Of a DNA stretch of 7,008 nucleotides, positions 5,570-7,008 are shown one piece after another. The notes beneath the pieces were generated by a model that did no database searches, was not told the origin of the DNA, and worked only from the letters and a program-made list of their open reading frames with translations. The translations under genes were made by a program, and so were the position numbers. This DNA is from Desulfurococcales archaeon. GTDB taxonomy: Archaea; Thermoproteota; Thermoprotei_A; Sulfolobales; AG1. The first letter of the stretch is position 1. Each line of letters opens with the position of its first letter. Where the stretch lies: assembly GCA_026990885.1 (NCBI GenBank), contig JALXCO010000105.1:1-7008 (forward strand), in the 5' to 3' direction.

Positions 5570-6714
5570 TCTCTATACCCCCTTGGAATGTATGGGCATG
5601 CAGGATCCGATTCCAAGGGATCGTTGAACCATGCATATGCACGTGCACGGCTACCGCCACATATATACCTAAACTCACACACCCCACACTTACCCCTGAA
5701 TTCCGCCCTCCTAATGGCTCTTAGAACCCTGCTGTCTCGATAGATCTTGCTTAGTGTATCGCCTCTAATGTTGCCTACAGGGTATGGTGTGAACCCGCTC
5801 GGGTATACATCGCCTCTATAGCTTACAAAGATTATCCCGTTCCCATCCCTTGTTGGGGTAACATCGATGTTGGGTGATCCGTCTCTAATCCCCGAGCCAA
5901 ATATCTTCTCAAGCCTGTTGAGTAGTCTCCTATATAGACCCCCTACACCCGGGAAGCGTTTCGGCATGCTGTAGCCTTTATCGGAGGCTATCCTCATAAC
6001 CGTCACCCTCCTTATGAAGGGTGCCTCGACGGTCCTGATCTTTATCCCGGTCTTCGACGCATCATACAGGAAGTTAACCAGATCTTCAGACTCGCCAGCA
6101 GAGAGCTCGGCTAGATGCTCACTTCTACCTCTACCAACCTTTATTAGAAAGAACACCTCCCATGTGGGGACCTCCAGACTGTGGATCAGCGATACCATGT
6201 CGGGGAATGAGTCTACATTGCTTTTCATGGCGACAGTATTTATCTGGATTCGGACTCCTAGATCTTTAATGTATCTAACGGCCTTCACACTCAGATCGAA
6301 GATTCCCTGGATCCCCCTTATGGAGTCGTGTTCATGGGGGTAGGGGCTATCTATACTTATTGAAACGGCCCTCATCCCCATATCGGCTAGCTTATCCAGT
6401 ATACCGCTCCACAGGTTCCTCGATACCGCGGGGGCGAGGGCGAATGGTATACCCAGGTCTCTTGCTCTCTCCGCCAAGATCAATAGATCCCTTCTGTTGA
6501 GGGGGTCCCCACCAGTAAATATCAGCAGGGGGTAGGGCCTACCGAAATCGGTGAGAGACTCAATGAACCTTACACCCTCCTCGGTGGAGAGCTCCCCCGG
6601 CAGGGGCTCGAGTATAGCTTCAGCTCTGCAGTGTACACATGCGAGCGGGCATGATCTTGTTGTCTCCCAAAAGACTATTATTGGCCTCTTATCGAAGTCC
6701 AGCCTCTTAAACAT
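5566..6714 (-). CDS. Radical SAM/SPASM protein, AhbD-like (probable heme synthase)
   Basis: The 382-residue protein opens with DFDKRPIIVFWETTRSCPLA, carrying the cluster motif C22xxxC26xxC29 and a following RAEA, then FTGGDP (66-71) for S-adenosylmethionine binding. FFLIKVGRGR (188-197), SYRGDVYPSGFTPYPVGNIR (298-317) and GKCGVCEFRYICGGSRARAYA (341-361) with a last Cys373 form the C-terminal cluster region. Only seven cysteines exist in total: three for the radical cluster and four for one auxiliary cluster. That fits AhbD, reported to hold two [4Fe-4S] clusters and to convert Fe-coproporphyrin III to heme b by oxidative decarboxylation. The close relative family TIGR04053, of unproven function, shares most of these motifs, so the assignment is moderate. 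GGTGA lies four bases before the ATG, and a TTTAAA element about 30 bases upstream. First gene of a two-gene operon. Confidence 0.72.
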   Translation of the reverse strand: MFKRLDFDKRPIIVFWETTRSCPLACVHCRAEAILEPLPGELSTEEGVRFIESLTDFGRPYPLLIFTGGDPLNRRDLLILAERARDLGIPFALAPAVSRNLWSGILDKLADMGMRAVSISIDSPYPHEHDSIRGIQGIFDLSVKAVRYIKDLGVRIQINTVAMKSNVDSFPDMVSLIHSLEVPTWEVFFLIKVGRGRSEHLAELSAGESEDLVNFLYDASKTGIKIRTVEAPFIRRVTVMRIASDKGYSMPKRFPGVGGLYRRLLNRLEKIFGSGIRDGSPNIDVTPTRDGNGIIFVSYRGDVYPSGFTPYPVGNIRGDTLSKIYRDSRVLRAIRRAEFRGKCGVCEFRYICGGSRARAYAWFNDPLESDPACPYIPRGYRE

Positions 6715-6718
6715 TGAT

Positions 6719-6750
6719 TCACCATGGTTGATTTAGAGAGGGTTTAAATC
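6719..6750 (-). promoter_or_regulatory. Promoter and ribosome binding site of the radical SAM operon
   Basis: On the minus strand GATTTAAACC (6750-6741) is a likely TATA box. Transcription would start about 25 bases on, near 6720-6723, and GGTGA at 6723-6719 is a good ribosome binding site four bases before the ATG at 6714. The leader would be very short. Confidence 0.45.
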
Positions 6751-6806
6751 TGTTTACTGTATCTTTATGAAGCTACAGAAGGGTACCCGCCTCCCGCTGA
6801 TAACGC

Positions 6807-6841
6807 CATATATATGAAGTATCGCTAAACTATATATGGTG
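6807..6841 (+). promoter_or_regulatory. TATA element and ribosome binding site of the M24 peptidase gene
   Basis: CATATATATG (6807-6816) predicts a start near 6836, and GGTG at 6838-6841 lies seven bases before the ATG at 6849. A second CTATATATGG at 6830-6839 is too close to the start codon to be the main box. Confidence 0.4.
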
Positions 6842-6848
6842 TAGGCCG

Positions 6849-7008
6849 ATGCTCGTTATATCTAGGAAGGAAATCGAGAGTAGGGTTCAGAGCATCGTTA
6901 GCGAGATGGAGAAGAAGAAGCTGGATGCGCTGTATCTGGTTTCGCCAGCTAACGTGGCTTATGTGACTAACTTCTTCTTCATCCCTACAGAGAGGCCTAT
7001 GGCTGCTG
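6849..7008 (+). CDS. M24 family peptidase (Xaa-Pro aminopeptidase/dipeptidase), N-terminal fragment
   Basis: Fifty-three codons run off the right edge without a stop. The pattern is a helix, ISRKEIESRVQSIVSEM, then KKLDALYLVSPANVAYVTNF and a PTERP segment. This is the creatinase/prolidase N-terminal domain that precedes the metal-dependent pita-bread catalytic domain in Xaa-Pro peptidases: the strand LDALYLVSPANVAYVTNF is the counterpart of the usual D-A-L-x-V-x-x-P-x-N-x-x-Y-L-T-G-F. The expected role is cytosolic removal of residues next to proline. The catalytic half and its metal ligands are outside the window, so activity cannot be judged. The gene is divergent from the radical SAM operon, with 134 bp between the start codons holding both promoters. 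Confidence 0.78.
   Translation, partial: MLVISRKEIESRVQSIVSEMEKKKLDALYLVSPANVAYVTNFFFIPTERPMAA

Noticed and set aside
6715..6848. Small gene or RNA between the radical SAM operon and the M24 gene
   Set aside because: Only promoter-like AT-rich elements and ribosome binding sites are visible; no credible frame or stable fold.

Overview
The window looks like chromosomal DNA of a hyperthermophilic archaeon, most likely a crenarchaeon (Thermoproteota). The grounds are AT-rich TATA-type promoters about 25 bases before starts, GGTGA-type ribosome binding sites, an archaeal RNase P RNA, an intron-bearing tRNA-His, and a Cbf5 gene interrupted by a tiny bulge-helix-bulge intron, a trait known from crenarchaea. 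The RNase P RNA is close to full length (about 298 nt), which argues against Thermoproteaceae such as Pyrobaculum, whose RNA is shortened. A Desulfurococcales-like or Acidilobales-like host is my best guess, held loosely.

Layout. 1-835 (minus): an exported ABC-transporter substrate-binding protein whose C-terminus lies off the left edge. 836-963: a divergent AT-rich promoter region. 964-2280 (plus): malic enzyme, followed after 17 bases by a GNAT acetyltransferase (2298-2777), probably one transcript. 2799-3096 (minus): RNase P RNA, which leaves only 61 bp of shared TATA-rich DNA before 3158-4274 (plus): cbf5, the H/ACA pseudouridine synthase, split by a 13-nt intron inside the codon of its catalytic aspartate. 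4256-4361 (minus): tRNA-His(GTG) with a 32-nt intron, converging on and overlapping the end of cbf5. 4400-6714 (minus): two radical SAM/SPASM genes overlapping by ATGA, resembling AhbC and AhbD of the siroheme-dependent heme pathway. 6849-7008 (plus): the first 53 codons of an M24-type peptidase.

How it fits together. The centre (2799-4361) is an RNA-processing block: RNase P RNA for tRNA 5' maturation, Cbf5 for rRNA and tRNA pseudouridylation, and tRNA-His, a likely RNase P substrate. Both cbf5 mRNA and pre-tRNA-His present a 4-bp helix flanked by two 3-nt bulges, so both should be cut by the tRNA splicing endonuclease. The right-hand block is a translationally coupled pair for tetrapyrrole chemistry or another radical-based modification. 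The left-hand genes (transport, malate/pyruvate metabolism, acyl transfer) show no tight link to the rest.

I see no mobile element, CRISPR array or defence system. The most notable points are the cbf5 intron, the RNase P RNA lying under spurious reading frames, and the antisense overlap of cbf5 with tRNA-His.
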